Assembly: GCF_019977735.1 (NCBI RefSeq)
Contig: NZ_AP025018.1
Span: 7,630,580-7,694,579 of the forward strand
Source of the DNA: Calothrix sp. PCC 7716
Lineage (GTDB): Bacteria; Cyanobacteriota; Cyanobacteriia; Cyanobacteriales; Nostocaceae
DNA length: 64,000 nucleotides
Direction: 5' to 3'
Under the pieces are notes generated by a model. The model had not been told where the DNA came from. It saw only the letters and a list, made by a program, of their open reading frames with translations, and ran no database searches. Each line of letters begins with the position of its first letter. Positions within the stretch are counted from its first letter, which is position 1. Made by a program: the position numbers and the translations under genes. This document shows positions 53,320 through 62,913 of the stretch, piece after piece.

Positions 53320-54156
53320 GTGAATATCGGTATATTAGGACTTGGATTAATTGGTGGCTCCTTGGGTTTAGATTTACGAGCTTGCGGACATCATGTAATT
53401 GGTGTGTCGCGACGTGCTTCAACTATAGAGACAGCAGTTGCCATCGGTTGTGTTGACTCTTCGTCAGTTGACATTGATGTACTTGGCGCCGCAGAGGTGG
53501 TATTTATATGTACACCTCTTGGGCTTATTGTGCCCAGTATTGAGCAATTGATAACGGTATTGCCAAAATCTACTGTTTTAACGGATGTCGGGTCAGTAAA
53601 AACACCGATAGTTGAAGCAGCATCAACATTATGGTCTAATTTCGTTGGTGGACATCCAATGGCAGGAACGGCTGATAGTGGTATTGAAGCAGCCTTAAAA
53701 AATTTATTCGTACAAAGACCATATGTGTTAACACCAACCGAAGCAACACCTGCGTCAGCTGTTGAGGTGGTATCTGAATTAGTAAAACAATTAAACTCCA
53801 ATATTTACTACTGCGCTCCAGAACAGCACGACCGAGCGGTTAGTTGGATTTCTCATTTACCTGTAATGGTAAGTGCTTCCTTAATAGCGTCATGTATGGA
53901 AGAAACAGATAATCAAGTTTTACAACTAGCGCAAAACTTAGCAAGCTCTGGTTTTAAAGATACAAGTCGTGTTGGTGGGGGTAATCCCGAATTAGGCGTA
54001 ATGATGGCAAAATATAATCGTGAAGCTTTATTAACATCAATGCATCAATATCGCCACAAGTTTGATGAAATTATTAATTTAATCGAGCAAGAAAATTGGG
54101 AGAGCTTAGAAAATATATTAAAGTCTAATCAAAACAGGCGCCCAGACTTTTTGTAA
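53320..54156 (+). CDS. tyrA: Prephenate/arogenate dehydrogenase
   Basis: 278 residues, tyrosine biosynthesis. The Rossmann nucleotide loop GILGLGLIGGSLGLDL is at residues 3-18, followed by an Arg-containing GVSRR that favours NADP. The substrate His region is in FVGGHPMAGTADSG, and the C-terminal helical domain carries the dimer. Cyanobacterial enzymes usually use arogenate. Start: GTG 53320, directly before the nucleotide loop. It is divergent from the pentapeptide gene with a 42-base gap. Confidence 0.93.
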   Translation: MNIGILGLGLIGGSLGLDLRACGHHVIGVSRRASTIETAVAIGCVDSSSVDIDVLGAAEVVFICTPLGLIVPSIEQLITVLPKSTVLTDVGSVKTPIVEAASTLWSNFVGGHPMAGTADSGIEAALKNLFVQRPYVLTPTEATPASAVEVVSELVKQLNSNIYYCAPEQHDRAVSWISHLPVMVSASLIASCMEETDNQVLQLAQNLASSGFKDTSRVGGGNPELGVMMAKYNREALLTSMHQYRHKFDEIINLIEQENWESLENILKSNQNRRPDFL

Positions 54157-54172
54157 ATATTAAGACACTGGC

Positions 54173-54199
54173 AACGGATATAACGGATGTAACGGATGG
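54173..54199. repeat. Tandem AACGGATGT repeat
   Basis: Three 9-base units, AACGGATAT, AACGGATGT, AACGGATGG. Related sequence lies at about 45900. Confidence 0.7.
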
Positions 54200-54256
54200 G
54201 AAAATATCAATTGTAAAATGAGATAAAGGACTCTTTGTGAATAGAGGGAACGGGAA

Positions 54257-54382
54257 ATGGTGTTACAAACTGAAAAACATTATTATACTCTAGAGGAATA
54301 TTTAGAGCTTGAGTCAGTGGAATTTGAAATTAGCTTTAAAGATATTTACACACGGGTTGATTTTAATTTGGTTGAAGAATGA
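54257..54382 (+). pseudogene. Uma2-family gene remnant with internal in-frame deletion
   Basis: 41 codons from ATG 54257. The first 18 (MVLQTEKHYYTLEEYLEL) match the N-terminus of Uma2 (DUF820) nuclease-like proteins. The last part (VEFEISFKDIYTRVDFNL) matches their C-terminus. The nuclease core of about 140 residues between them is missing, and the frame is kept. It is not functional. It ends one base before the convergent kinase stop. Confidence 0.72.
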
Positions 54383-56539
54383 TTAATTAGTTAATTGTTC
54401 TTGTGATGGTGGTATTCTGATAATAAATGTTGTGCCTTCACCTGGCGCCGAAAGGCATTGTATAGAGCCATTATGCTTTTGGGTAATTATTTGATGACAA
54501 ATAGATAAACCCATACCTGTACCTTTACCGACTGGTTTAGTGGTAAAGAAAGGGTCGAATATTTTAGCTAATGCTTCTTTAGGGATTCCAACTCCGTTAT
54601 CAGAAATGCAAATAGCTATGTTATCATTGTTTGTAAGTTCAGTGGCGATGTATATTGTCGGTTTATTATTTATCGAGTTGTTTACTAGTGATGCGTTGGT
54701 AATTAAAGATTTATCAAATGCATCAATTGCGTTAGTTAGAAGATTTAAAAATACTTGATTTAACTGTCCTGCATAACATTCAATTAAAGGTAAATCACCA
54801 TACTCTTTAACTACTTCAATATGGAGACGATTGTTTTGTTTGAAACGATGCTCTAATATCATTAAAGAACTATCGATTCCTTCGTGTATATTAACTTTTT
54901 TATACTCGGCTTCGTCCATTCGGGAAAAATTCCGTAGCGAAAGGACTATTTTTTTGATACGGTCTGCCCCAATTTTGATAGATTGAAGTAATTTGGGCAA
55001 ATCCTCCATAATGTATTCTAATTCAGTAGCTTCAATTTGAGGTATACTTTGATTATTTATAATTGAATTATTTAAATTTTCTTGATAAGCGGCAATTAAG
55101 TTAAATAAATATTGAACATATTCACGCGCAGGTTCAATATTCCCATATATAAAACTAATCGGGTTATTGATTTCATGTGCAATTCCTGCTACGAGTTGTC
55201 CTAAAGATGACATTTTCTCATTATGAATAAATTGGGTTTGTGTACGCTGTATTTCTTGAAGTGCATTTGCTAATTCTTGTGATTGTTGTTTTATTTTTTC
55301 TTGTGCTAGTTTTTGCTCGGTAATATCAATAAATATCCCGTTGTACAATGCATATCTAGTTTTTTCTCTAACTGGTTCAGATTGACCGTAAATCCACTTT
55401 TGCTTACCAGAGCGAGTAATAATTCTAAACTCACTAACCCAAGGTGCATTTTGATGTATAGCAGAATTTATCGAAAATATTAATGAAGTAAAATCTTCTG
55501 GATGAATCAAAGATAAAATAGGGTCATTCCCTTCTACCAAGTCGGATTCATCTAATTCAAAAATTATTTTTGCTTTAGAACTTAAATAGTTAAAATGCGC
55601 TTGTCCAGTTTTTAAGTCAAACTCATACTGATAAATTGTTCCAGGTACTAAGCTATTGATATTAATCAGACGCTGTTCTCGCTCTCTCAATGCAATTTCT
55701 GCTTGCTTACGCTCGCTAATATCACGCATCACTGCTAAAAGGTGAGGTTTTCCACTATAAATACATCTACTAGCATTAACTTCCACATCAAAATTAGTAC
55801 CGTCTTTACGTATATCAACAGCTTGACACCTATAATCATTTCCATTTCTAACAGTTTCCAGAAATTGCTCAAATTGATGCTGGGAGTCAGGATGAATGTA
55901 TGCTGTTGGTGGTAATTGGATAAATTCGTCGTATGAATAACCGTGCATTTTACAAGTTGCAGGATTAACTTCTACTAAATTTGCTGTTTCCATATCAAAA
56001 ATTAATATTCCGTCGGTGACAGCTTCAAAAATATTACGGTATTCTATAGCTTTTTTTTCTAATGCTTTTTTCGTTGCCATTTCGACTGTGACATCACGTG
56101 AAATACCCACAGTCATCACAACTTCGTCCTGAAGGTTGCGTACAGCAGATTTTGTAGTATTCAAGACACGAACTTTTTTATCATGTCTTAATGCGCGTTC
56201 TTTGGGAATAACTAGAGTTTGTCCGGTTTTAAAAACATATTGGTCGTCTTTTATGTATTTTTGCGTATGTTCTGGTTCATCAAAAGGTATATCAGTAATA
56301 CCTTGTAACTCCTCTCTGTCCATGCCATAAAATTCACAAAATGCTTTATTCGCCCATATAATTTGTGAATCGGCGCCTTTAATTAGAACCAAGTCATTGA
56401 TAGCGTCTAATATTTGATGATATGTACTTTCTGTCTGGCGTAGTGCTGCTTCTAACTGCGTTTGCTGTGAGAAGGCGGTTTCTAGCTCAGAAATGCGCGC
56501 TTGCAAAGTATTCAATTCATGAAGCAGTTCGGTAGACAT
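54383..56539 (-). CDS. PAS-domain sensor histidine kinase
   Basis: 718 residues, no membrane helix, so cytoplasmic. An N-terminal coiled coil (about 1-30) precedes three PAS/PAC modules (about 33-165, 166-290, 300-410). A coiled coil then leads to HisKA, with phospho-His in VAGIAHEINNPISF near 465, and HATPase (N box NLLTNAIDA, ISDNGVGIP, GKGTGMGLSI). It has no receiver, and no response regulator is adjacent. One PAS could bind heme, flavin or nothing; this cannot be told. Confidence 0.9.
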   Translation of the reverse strand: MSTELLHELNTLQARISELETAFSQQTQLEAALRQTESTYHQILDAINDLVLIKGADSQIIWANKAFCEFYGMDREELQGITDIPFDEPEHTQKYIKDDQYVFKTGQTLVIPKERALRHDKKVRVLNTTKSAVRNLQDEVVMTVGISRDVTVEMATKKALEKKAIEYRNIFEAVTDGILIFDMETANLVEVNPATCKMHGYSYDEFIQLPPTAYIHPDSQHQFEQFLETVRNGNDYRCQAVDIRKDGTNFDVEVNASRCIYSGKPHLLAVMRDISERKQAEIALREREQRLININSLVPGTIYQYEFDLKTGQAHFNYLSSKAKIIFELDESDLVEGNDPILSLIHPEDFTSLIFSINSAIHQNAPWVSEFRIITRSGKQKWIYGQSEPVREKTRYALYNGIFIDITEQKLAQEKIKQQSQELANALQEIQRTQTQFIHNEKMSSLGQLVAGIAHEINNPISFIYGNIEPAREYVQYLFNLIAAYQENLNNSIINNQSIPQIEATELEYIMEDLPKLLQSIKIGADRIKKIVLSLRNFSRMDEAEYKKVNIHEGIDSSLMILEHRFKQNNRLHIEVVKEYGDLPLIECYAGQLNQVFLNLLTNAIDAFDKSLITNASLVNNSINNKPTIYIATELTNNDNIAICISDNGVGIPKEALAKIFDPFFTTKPVGKGTGMGLSICHQIITQKHNGSIQCLSAPGEGTTFIIRIPPSQEQLTN

Positions 56540-56837
56540 AATAACACACTCAAATATTTTTTTGCTATGAAAGCTTATTTATAGAGTGCCCAAGTTTTAA
56601 GCAAAATTCACATAATACTGTAAATCTTCATCTGATAAAGCTGGATGGGAGAGGGGAGAGGAAAAAACAGGTTGTTTCAAATAATGAAACGACATAGGGA
56701 CTTGGACAAAGTATGGCTTAAGGTAGAAGCTAATATACGTATCGCAGTTCATACAGTCTTAATACCCGTGCAACAAAAGCTTCACAACGAGTATCTAGAT
56801 TGGAAGTACTTCTTCTAAAATATATTGCTTACACCAA
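56540..56837. other. Divergent intergenic region upstream of htrA
   Basis: 298 bases, AT-rich, with no gene or clear operator. It holds promoters for the kinase and htrA. GGGAGAGGGGAGAGG at about 56648-56662 is a short purine tract. Confidence 0.5.
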
Positions 56838-58085
56838 ATGTTAAACAAAGAACCACACGACCAATATAGTAACGAATCGAATAATCAAACTCCTAACTCC
56901 AAACGTCATCGACTTTGGGGAAGAGCTATTTTTAATCTATCCCTGGTATTAGTCGGGTCAGGTATGACGCTTGCAGGTGGTTATATTGCTGGACAGCAAC
57001 AAAAAGATGCATCGAACCTTGTTGTTGGGTCAGTGAAAGCTGCTTCTGCTGCCATTGGGGAGTCAAATTTTGTAACCAACGTTGTCAACAAAGTTGGGCC
57101 TGCGGTTGTTCGGATAGATTCTGCGCGTACCGTCAAAGCTTCGTTACCTGATGAATTCAATGACCCGTTTTTCCGTCGCTTTTTTGGCGCCCAAGGTCAA
57201 ATTCCTCAGCAAAAGCGAGTCGAGCGTGGTACCGGTTCAGGGTTTATACTCAGTGCAGATGGTCGCATTTTGACGAATGCCCATGTCATTGACGGCGCCG
57301 ATACAGTAAAAGTAACGTTAAAAGATGGTCGTAGTTTTCAAGGTAAAGTTATTGGTAAAGACGAATTAACTGATGTTGCGGTTGTAAAGATTCAGGCAAA
57401 CAACTTACCAACAGTAACAATTGGAAATTCCGACCAACTGCAACCTGGTGAATCAGCTATTGCCATTGGTAATCCCCTTGGTTTGGATAATACAGTTACT
57501 ACAGGGGTAATTAGTGCTACTGGTCGTAGTAGTAATTCAATTGGCGCCCAAGATAAGCGTGTTAGTTACATTCAAACCGATGCAGCAATTAACCCAGGTA
57601 ACTCAGGTGGTCCATTGCTCAACTCTAGGGGTGAAGTTGTTGGAATGAATACCGCTATTATACAAGGAGCGCAAGGTTTAGGATTTGCAATTCCAATTGG
57701 CACAGCACAGCGCATCTCCAACCAATTAATTGCAACAGGTAAAGTTCAACATCCTTACTTGGGTATTCAAATGCAAGCTTTGAGCCAGGAGTTGAAAGAA
57801 AATATTAACTCTGACCCAAATAGCGGTTTAAATGTTGACAGCGATAAAGGTGTTTTGGTACGTCGTGTAGTTCCCAACTCTCCCGCAGCACAAGCAGGAA
57901 TTCGTGCAGGTGACATTATTCAAAAACTCAATGGTCAACCCGTCGCTGATGCATCGAGCGTTCAAAAAGTCGTCGAAGATACCAAAATTGGCGCCGATTT
58001 ACGTATGGATGTACGTCGCAACGGTCAAAATGTAGTTATTTCTGTTCGTCCTGGAGCTTTTCCAACTCAAGCACAACCACAATAA
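56838..58085 (+). CDS. HtrA/Deg-family serine protease
   Basis: 415 residues. A cytoplasmic N-terminus and one signal-anchor helix (about 33-52) place the protease on the periplasmic or lumen side. The chymotrypsin-like domain (about 80-290) has the triad His in [10 protein letters not shown], Asp in ELTDVAVV and Ser in [10 protein letters not shown]. One PDZ domain follows (about 300-400: [19 protein letters not shown]). It degrades or refolds damaged envelope proteins. It belongs to the cyanobacterial HhoA/HhoB/HtrA set; which one cannot be decided here. Confidence 0.93.
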   Translation: MLNKEPHDQYSNESNNQTPNSKRHRLWGRAIFNLSLVLVGSGMTLAGGYIAGQQQKDASNLVVGSVKAASAAIGESNFVTNVVNKVGPAVVRIDSARTVKASLPDEFNDPFFRRFFGAQGQIPQQKRVERGTGSGFILSADGRILTNAHVIDGADTVKVTLKDGRSFQGKVIGKDELTDVAVVKIQANNLPTVTIGNSDQLQPGESAIAIGNPLGLDNTVTTGVISATGRSSNSIGAQDKRVSYIQTDAAINPGNSGGPLLNSRGEVVGMNTAIIQGAQGLGFAIPIGTAQRISNQLIATGKVQHPYLGIQMQALSQELKENINSDPNSGLNVDSDKGVLVRRVVPNSPAAQAGIRAGDIIQKLNGQPVADASSVQKVVEDTKIGADLRMDVRRNGQNVVISVRPGAFPTQAQPQ

Positions 58086-58086
58086 C

Positions 58087-58131
58087 ACAATGATGTAAAG
58101 ACGTTACATGTAACGTCTCTACATCATTGTG
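58087..58131 (+). terminator. 45-base near-perfect palindrome after htrA
   Basis: CACAATGATGTA, then AGACGTTA, loop CATG, then TAACGTCT and TACATCATTGTG, with one unpaired base on each side. It starts at the htrA stop and is probably its terminator. Its core resembles the GTAGAGACG hairpin family. Confidence 0.8.
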
Positions 58132-58589
58132 ATTTTGAATACTTTGAAACCCTAGAATAGCTCAATATGTCCAGGTGAATGAGATAAGTAAATCTCATAG
58201 CTGGCATTAGTTTTTTATTGTCAAGTACTCTTGCTAAATTGTTACAAAAGTTTTAATATCTTAACAAAAGAAACCCGGTTTTTGTCATAAGCCGGGTTTC
58301 TAAGGTTTTAAGTTGTAAATATAGTAAAAGCTTTATTGATTATTACATTTTCTCCCAATCTCCTCGATTCACTCAAAGAATCGAGGTTTTTTGTGTATTT
58401 CAAAGAAACCCAGTTTCTAGGGTTTCTAAAATTTGAGGTTTTTTGAAGCGCTATGTATCGCAAAATTGTATTCTTTTAAGGTAAATAAATCTAAGCTTTA
58501 TAGCATACCAGTAGGGTTACAAATAATATTAAATGGGTGGTGTGCGTTATACGGGGCAAAATCTAAAACGAAGTGTAAAGCGGAAATTG
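58132..58589. other. Gap with two hairpins and a possible small RNA
   Basis: About 460 bases without a gene. AGAAACCCGG/CCGGGTTTCT forms a hairpin at 58269-58301. A textbook rho-independent terminator at 58362-58392 has no gene directly before it. A further AGAAACCCAGTTTCT palindrome is at about 58403. Confidence 0.6.
58362..58392 (+). terminator. Orphan rho-independent terminator
   Basis: The stem CCTCGATTC/GAATCGAGG (9 perfect pairs, 7-base loop) is followed by six T. It is 277 bases past htrA and on the plus strand, so it may end an unannotated small RNA. Confidence 0.8.
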
Positions 58590-58865
58590 CTAATTCAGGT
58601 ATAGTGATAAGCTTAAAGCAAGAAGGGCGCCTGCAACAGGAACAGCTGTGCCAAACTCTAATCTACGCTTTTTGAGAATCTCAATCACAGAAATTGGAAT
58701 GATGAGGGGCCACAGAATAGTAGTGATACAGCACATAACGAAAGATAAAAAAGTGTCTTCTACAGACGAACTGGGATGACGCAATGCAAATATTATCCAA
58801 TTAAAGAAAAAACAGAAGGTCACTAGCACATAACTAATAACCGTAATCAGTTCAGTTTTGTTCAC
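58590..58865 (-). CDS. Small membrane protein
   Basis: 91 residues with three predicted membrane helices (about 8-28, 38-62 and 72-90). The start is GTG 58863-58865, with AGGAG 8 bases upstream. There is no known motif. GGCGCC is present, as in host genes. It is a single gene. Confidence 0.65.
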   Translation of the reverse strand: MNKTELITVISYVLVTFCFFFNWIIFALRHPSSSVEDTFLSFVMCCITTILWPLIIPISVIEILKKRRLEFGTAVPVAGALLALSLSLYLN

Positions 58866-59577
58866 CGTGGACTCTCCTTAATATTGTGGTATTGACATCA
58901 GACAGAAGGCTAAATTAGCTGTATTGAACATATACGCGCTTATTGAGTAGATGTTAATTGAATTCTTGAGACTAATAAATCAGTACATTCACTTATTTTT
59001 AAATCACTATACATCAATCAACAATTATACTTGTTGACTTATTTTTACTTCACTAACTTTTAGTCTAAAATTTACAAGACCAAAGTGTAGATATCATCAT
59101 CTGGTTAGTTTTGGATAATAATCTGTCAAATTCTTACGTACAAAGACTTATATCGCCAAAAATACTTCATACTAGCTTTACATTTCATTTAAAAGAACCT
59201 GTATAATTTGTATTATTTTTTTCAAAAAAAATAGTAATAACATGTAGTTACTGAATACTGTCTTCGTAAATAAAGAGACTAGACAGGATGAAAATAATAG
59301 TTATAATCGCATCCTTACAGGTTATTAAAGATATTTTTTTCCTTGTATGAAATGATTAGTAATGCTTATACATGCAGTGTGTGTAGTGTTACTTTAGTTA
59401 CCAATTACACAAAACAAACACTATCAAGCAATTAACTTGATAGTAGGTTATGTAGAAATATTGCGAGAATTTAAAGATTTTAAGTTTTTTATGGTGTAGA
59501 TAAGAAATCGCGGTTAGCTTTGAAGAAAGAAATTTTGACTTACAAAAATTTTGTTATTTGTTACCTACTATACATCT
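58866..59577. other. Long AT-rich gap with one hairpin
   Basis: About 710 bases, very AT-rich, with no supported gene or tRNA. A perfect 9-base inverted repeat ACTATCAAG/CTTGATAGT lies at 59420-59444. It contains no GGCGCC. Confidence 0.55.
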
Positions 59578-59733
59578 ATGAATTCTTGTCCCTGTTGTTC
59601 TGACAGACTTTTGCGACACGTCCGAAAGACTGAAGTTTACTGGTTCTGTCGTAACTGTCGCCAAGTTATGCCTGTACTAATCTGGAAAAAACACGCATCT
59701 TCACTCGAATCTGTAAAAACTATAACTAGCTAG
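59578..59733 (+). CDS. Small zinc-ribbon protein
   Basis: 51 residues from ATG 59578 (MNSCPCCSDRLLRH); the longer frame from 59551 adds nine residues of no family character. Two CxxC pairs (CPCC near 4-7 and CRNC near 24-27) make a zinc ribbon, with WFCRNCRQVMPVL after it. Similar short proteins are common in cyanobacteria and have no known role. Confidence 0.75.
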   Translation: MNSCPCCSDRLLRHVRKTEVYWFCRNCRQVMPVLIWKKHASSLESVKTITS

Positions 59734-59743
59734 TTTAGTTAAT

Positions 59744-60610
59744 TTAAGATGCTTCGCTTTCTAGAACAGCTTTGGCTTTGAGAAGTTGGTGACGGTGTTC
59801 GTCGCTAAGAGTTGGGTATTCTAAGTCGAGTTGTTTGAGCTTGCTACAAATAATATCGGCAACTGCAAGACGTGCAAACCACTTGTGATTGCTTGGGATA
59901 ATATACCAAGGCGCCCAGTCAGTACTAGTATGATTGAATACGTCCTCGTAAGCTTCCATATAATCGTCCCAATATGCGCGTTCTTCAACGTCGCTCATAG
60001 AAAACTTCCAATTTTTTTCAGGCAATTCAATTCGCCGCAAAAACCGCCTTTTTTGTTCAGATTTTGATATATTTAGAAAAAATTTGAGAATAACAATACC
60101 ATTGTTTGTCAAGTATTTTTCATAATTATTAATATCCTCAAATCGCTGTTTCCATATTTTTTTACCTGTTGAATGAGGCAAACGCTCGTTTAGCAGAATA
60201 TGAGGATGAACACGAGCAATTAGTACTTCTTCGTAATACGAACGATTAAAAATACCAATTCTACCGCGTTCGGGTAGAGCTTTTGTACTGCGCCATAAAA
60301 AATCATGGTCTAATTCTTCTGTACTTGGAGACTTAAAGCTGTAAACTTGACACCCTTGAGGATTAATTCCTGACATCACATGTTTTATTGTGCTGTCTTT
60401 GCCTGCTGCGTCCATTGCTTGGAATATTATTAATAGAGCGTATTGGTCATGAGCATAGAGAATATCTTGGTATTTTCCTATTCGCTCGATACCTACTCGT
60501 AGTTTTTCCGAAGCATCGGTTTTATCTCCATATTGCGCTGTGTATTCAGGGTCATAATCTTTGAGAGAAAACTTGGCGCCTGGTTTTGCAATAAAATTAT
60601 CGTGGTTCAT
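59744..60610 (-). CDS. Polyphosphate kinase 2 family protein
   Basis: 288 residues. It moves phosphate between polyphosphate and nucleotides. The P-loop-like Walker A QAMDAAGKDSTIKHVMSG is near 65-82 and Walker B GIFNRSYYEEVLIARVH near 118-134. The lid region (KQRFEDINNYEKYL) and the tail match class III-type PPK2, which phosphorylates AMP and ADP. The protein is cytoplasmic. Nearest neighbours are unrelated. Confidence 0.92.
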   Translation of the reverse strand: MNHDNFIAKPGAKFSLKDYDPEYTAQYGDKTDASEKLRVGIERIGKYQDILYAHDQYALLIIFQAMDAAGKDSTIKHVMSGINPQGCQVYSFKSPSTEELDHDFLWRSTKALPERGRIGIFNRSYYEEVLIARVHPHILLNERLPHSTGKKIWKQRFEDINNYEKYLTNNGIVILKFFLNISKSEQKRRFLRRIELPEKNWKFSMSDVEERAYWDDYMEAYEDVFNHTSTDWAPWYIIPSNHKWFARLAVADIICSKLKQLDLEYPTLSDEHRHQLLKAKAVLESEAS

Positions 60611-60799
60611 ATTATGCCTCCTAGTGGGTCAGGTTTACATATGCCTAATTCTTGTAACTTAATTTTTACATCATCCCACTCGGCGCCGCAGTAATAGTAA
60701 TTTTTATTGAGAATATTCGCTATATAATAACCTTAGAAATATATTAAAAGTTTACTTTAGAATAAAGTCAGAATATTGAAGATGCTTCTTGGGCATGAC

Positions 60800-60866
60800 A
60801 CAGGGCGGGCAAGGATGCCCACCCCACAAGATTAATCTTATAAGATGGTTTAAATTACAAGATGGT
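60800..60866. repeat. GCGGGCAAGGATGCCCACC repeat and tandem AAGATGGTTTA duplication
   Basis: GCGGGCAAGGATGCCCACC at about 60805 is a second copy of the arm at 23508-23526. Next to it AAGATGGTTTAAATTAC is repeated as AAGATGGTTTAGATTAC, the second copy running into the stop of the phosphoribosyltransferase gene. Confidence 0.7.
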
Positions 60867-61400
60867 TTAGATTACATTTGCAACTGCTGCGTATTTGGTA
60901 GCTAAATCTGCTGGCGCCATTGTTTCGTATGGTTCAAATGGTTGGTGAATCCACGGATTGTCGGCTAGGTAGTCAACGTAGTAATCTGGTTCAATTACTG
61001 AGCAGGCTTTATACCAAAGTACGGCGGTACGAATATCTTCGATTAGAGTTGCGCTATATTGTTTAAGCCAAGGGATGGTTTCTTTGAGGGTAACGCCTGA
61101 ATCAACTAAATCGTCAACTAGTAGAATCCGCGAGCCTAAGGTATCGGTTGTCATTGCTAAATGTTGGGAAAAGATTAAGTTCCCCCTTTCTTGCTTGCCC
61201 GTGCCGCTGTAAGATGATGTAGCGAAAATTGCTAGGGGCTTGTCGTAAATGCGTGAGAGGATATCTCCAACTCTAAGTCCTCCGCGTGCTAGACAAATAA
61301 TTTGGTTGAATTCCCAGCCAGACTGATAAATCTTAGCCGCGAGTAGTTCGATTTTTTGGTGGTAATCTGACCAAGAAACGTAAAGGTCTGGCATAAACAA
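60867..61400 (-). CDS. Phosphoribosyltransferase
   Basis: A 177-residue type I PRTase. The PRPP-binding loop RILLVDDLVDSGVTLKE is near 93-109, and a short flexible-loop region precedes it (SYSGTGKQERGNL). The substrate hood (YYVDYLADNPWIHQPFE) resembles hypoxanthine/xanthine-type enzymes of purine salvage. Start at 61400 or ATG 61394. Divergent from the transporter gene, 52 bases apart. Confidence 0.85.
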   Translation of the reverse strand: MFMPDLYVSWSDYHQKIELLAAKIYQSGWEFNQIICLARGGLRVGDILSRIYDKPLAIFATSSYSGTGKQERGNLIFSQHLAMTTDTLGSRILLVDDLVDSGVTLKETIPWLKQYSATLIEDIRTAVLWYKACSVIEPDYYVDYLADNPWIHQPFEPYETMAPADLATKYAAVANVI

Positions 61401-61452
61401 CCTGGTGATAGCTAATAATACTAATTGTCGAGCTTTGACTATCTTATTATGA

Positions 61453-62910
61453 GTGCGAAGATTTATGAAGGATTCTGATTTAGATTATATGAGGAGCAAG
61501 GCTGGTGAGAAGCTGAATGTTAGTACTAAGCTAGCTTACGGCGCCGGAGATTTGGGTCCAGCGATTACTGCGAATATCTCGGTTTTTTTCTTGCTGGTTT
61601 TTTTTACTAACGTTGCGGGTATTCCGGCGGGGATGGCTGGCAGTATTTTGATGATAGGGAAAATTTGGGATGCTATAAACGACCCATTTGTTGGATATTT
61701 GACAGATAAGACGAAATCAAAGCGGTGGGGGCGCCGTTTACCTTGGTTGCTTTATGGTGCAATTCCGTTTGGAATATTTTTCTTTCTACAATGGATAGTA
61801 CCACGGTTTGGTAGTGGTGAGAATAATACTTGGGGTTTGTTTTGGTACTATGTGGCAATAGGGATATGTTCGCAGGTGTTTTACACGGTTGTGAATTTGC
61901 CATATACAGCGATGACGCCTGAACTGACTCAAGATTATGATGAGCGCACAGGCTTGAATAGTTATCGATTTGCGTTTTCAATTGGCGGTAGTATTTTTTC
62001 ATTAATATTGGCAAGAATTATTTTTGGCGCCGTTCCAGACCGTCAGATGCAGTATGTTGTTCTAGCTGCGATATGTGGAGTGATTTCTGTAGCTTCTTTA
62101 TATTGGTGTGTGTTTGGAACACGTAAACGGGTTTTGGCTTTTGAAGCAAAGCGTATTCAAACCGAAGAAGAATCTGCTTTTTCAATAAAAGAGCAGCTAA
62201 CAGCAGTTTTTACTAATATTCCTTTTTTATATGTAATTGGTATATATCTTTTTTCCTGGCTTGCCGTGCAAATCACTGCCAGCATTATTCCCTATTTTGT
62301 TGTTGAGTGTATGGGTTTGAAAGAATCTGATGTACCAACGGTAATGATAGGGGTACAGGGTACTGCTTTACTAATGTTATTTGTATGGAGTGCTTTGAGT
62401 AAGCGTGTTGGTAAAAAAATCGTTTACTTTTCGGGGATGACTTTGTGGATATTAGCAGCAGCAGGATTATATTTTTTACAGCCTGGTCAAATTGGGTTAA
62501 TGTACGTTTTGGCGGTAATGGCAGGGTTTGGTGTTTCCACAGCATATCTTGTTCCTTGGTCGATGATTCCTGATGTGATTGAACTCGATGAACTTCAAAC
62601 AGGACAGCGACGTGAGGGAATTTTCTATGGTTTTATGGTGTTATTGCAAAAATTTGGGTTAGCATTTGGTTTATTTGTTGTGGGTTTGTCGCTCGAAGCG
62701 TCTGGTTTTAAAGCAGCAACTGCTGGAAGTGGCGCCTTACCAGTTCAACCAGAGTCAGCACTTCAAGCTATACGCATCGCGGTTGGTCCCCTGCCATTAG
62801 TTTCACTAATATTAGGTTTGGTTTTAACTTACTTCTACCCCATCACGCGCGAAATGCACGCCGAAATATTATTAAAGTTAAAACAGCGTCAAGAAGCAAA
62901 AGAGAATTAA
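61453..62910 (+). CDS. GPH-family cation symporter (MFS)
   Basis: 485 residues from GTG 61453; ATG 61465 gives 481. Twelve membrane helices are expected. The glycoside-pentoside-hexuronide signature appears as KLAYGAGDLGPAITANI and WDAINDPFVGYLTDKTKSKRW-type loops. It probably imports sugars or glycosides with Na+ or H+. The substrate is unknown. The methyltransferase gene starts 3 bases after its stop. Confidence 0.88.
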   Translation: MRRFMKDSDLDYMRSKAGEKLNVSTKLAYGAGDLGPAITANISVFFLLVFFTNVAGIPAGMAGSILMIGKIWDAINDPFVGYLTDKTKSKRWGRRLPWLLYGAIPFGIFFFLQWIVPRFGSGENNTWGLFWYYVAIGICSQVFYTVVNLPYTAMTPELTQDYDERTGLNSYRFAFSIGGSIFSLILARIIFGAVPDRQMQYVVLAAICGVISVASLYWCVFGTRKRVLAFEAKRIQTEEESAFSIKEQLTAVFTNIPFLYVIGIYLFSWLAVQITASIIPYFVVECMGLKESDVPTVMIGVQGTALLMLFVWSALSKRVGKKIVYFSGMTLWILAAAGLYFLQPGQIGLMYVLAVMAGFGVSTAYLVPWSMIPDVIELDELQTGQRREGIFYGFMVLLQKFGLAFGLFVVGLSLEASGFKAATAGSGALPVQPESALQAIRIAVGPLPLVSLILGLVLTYFYPITREMHAEILLKLKQRQEAKEN

Positions 62911-62913
62911 TAT

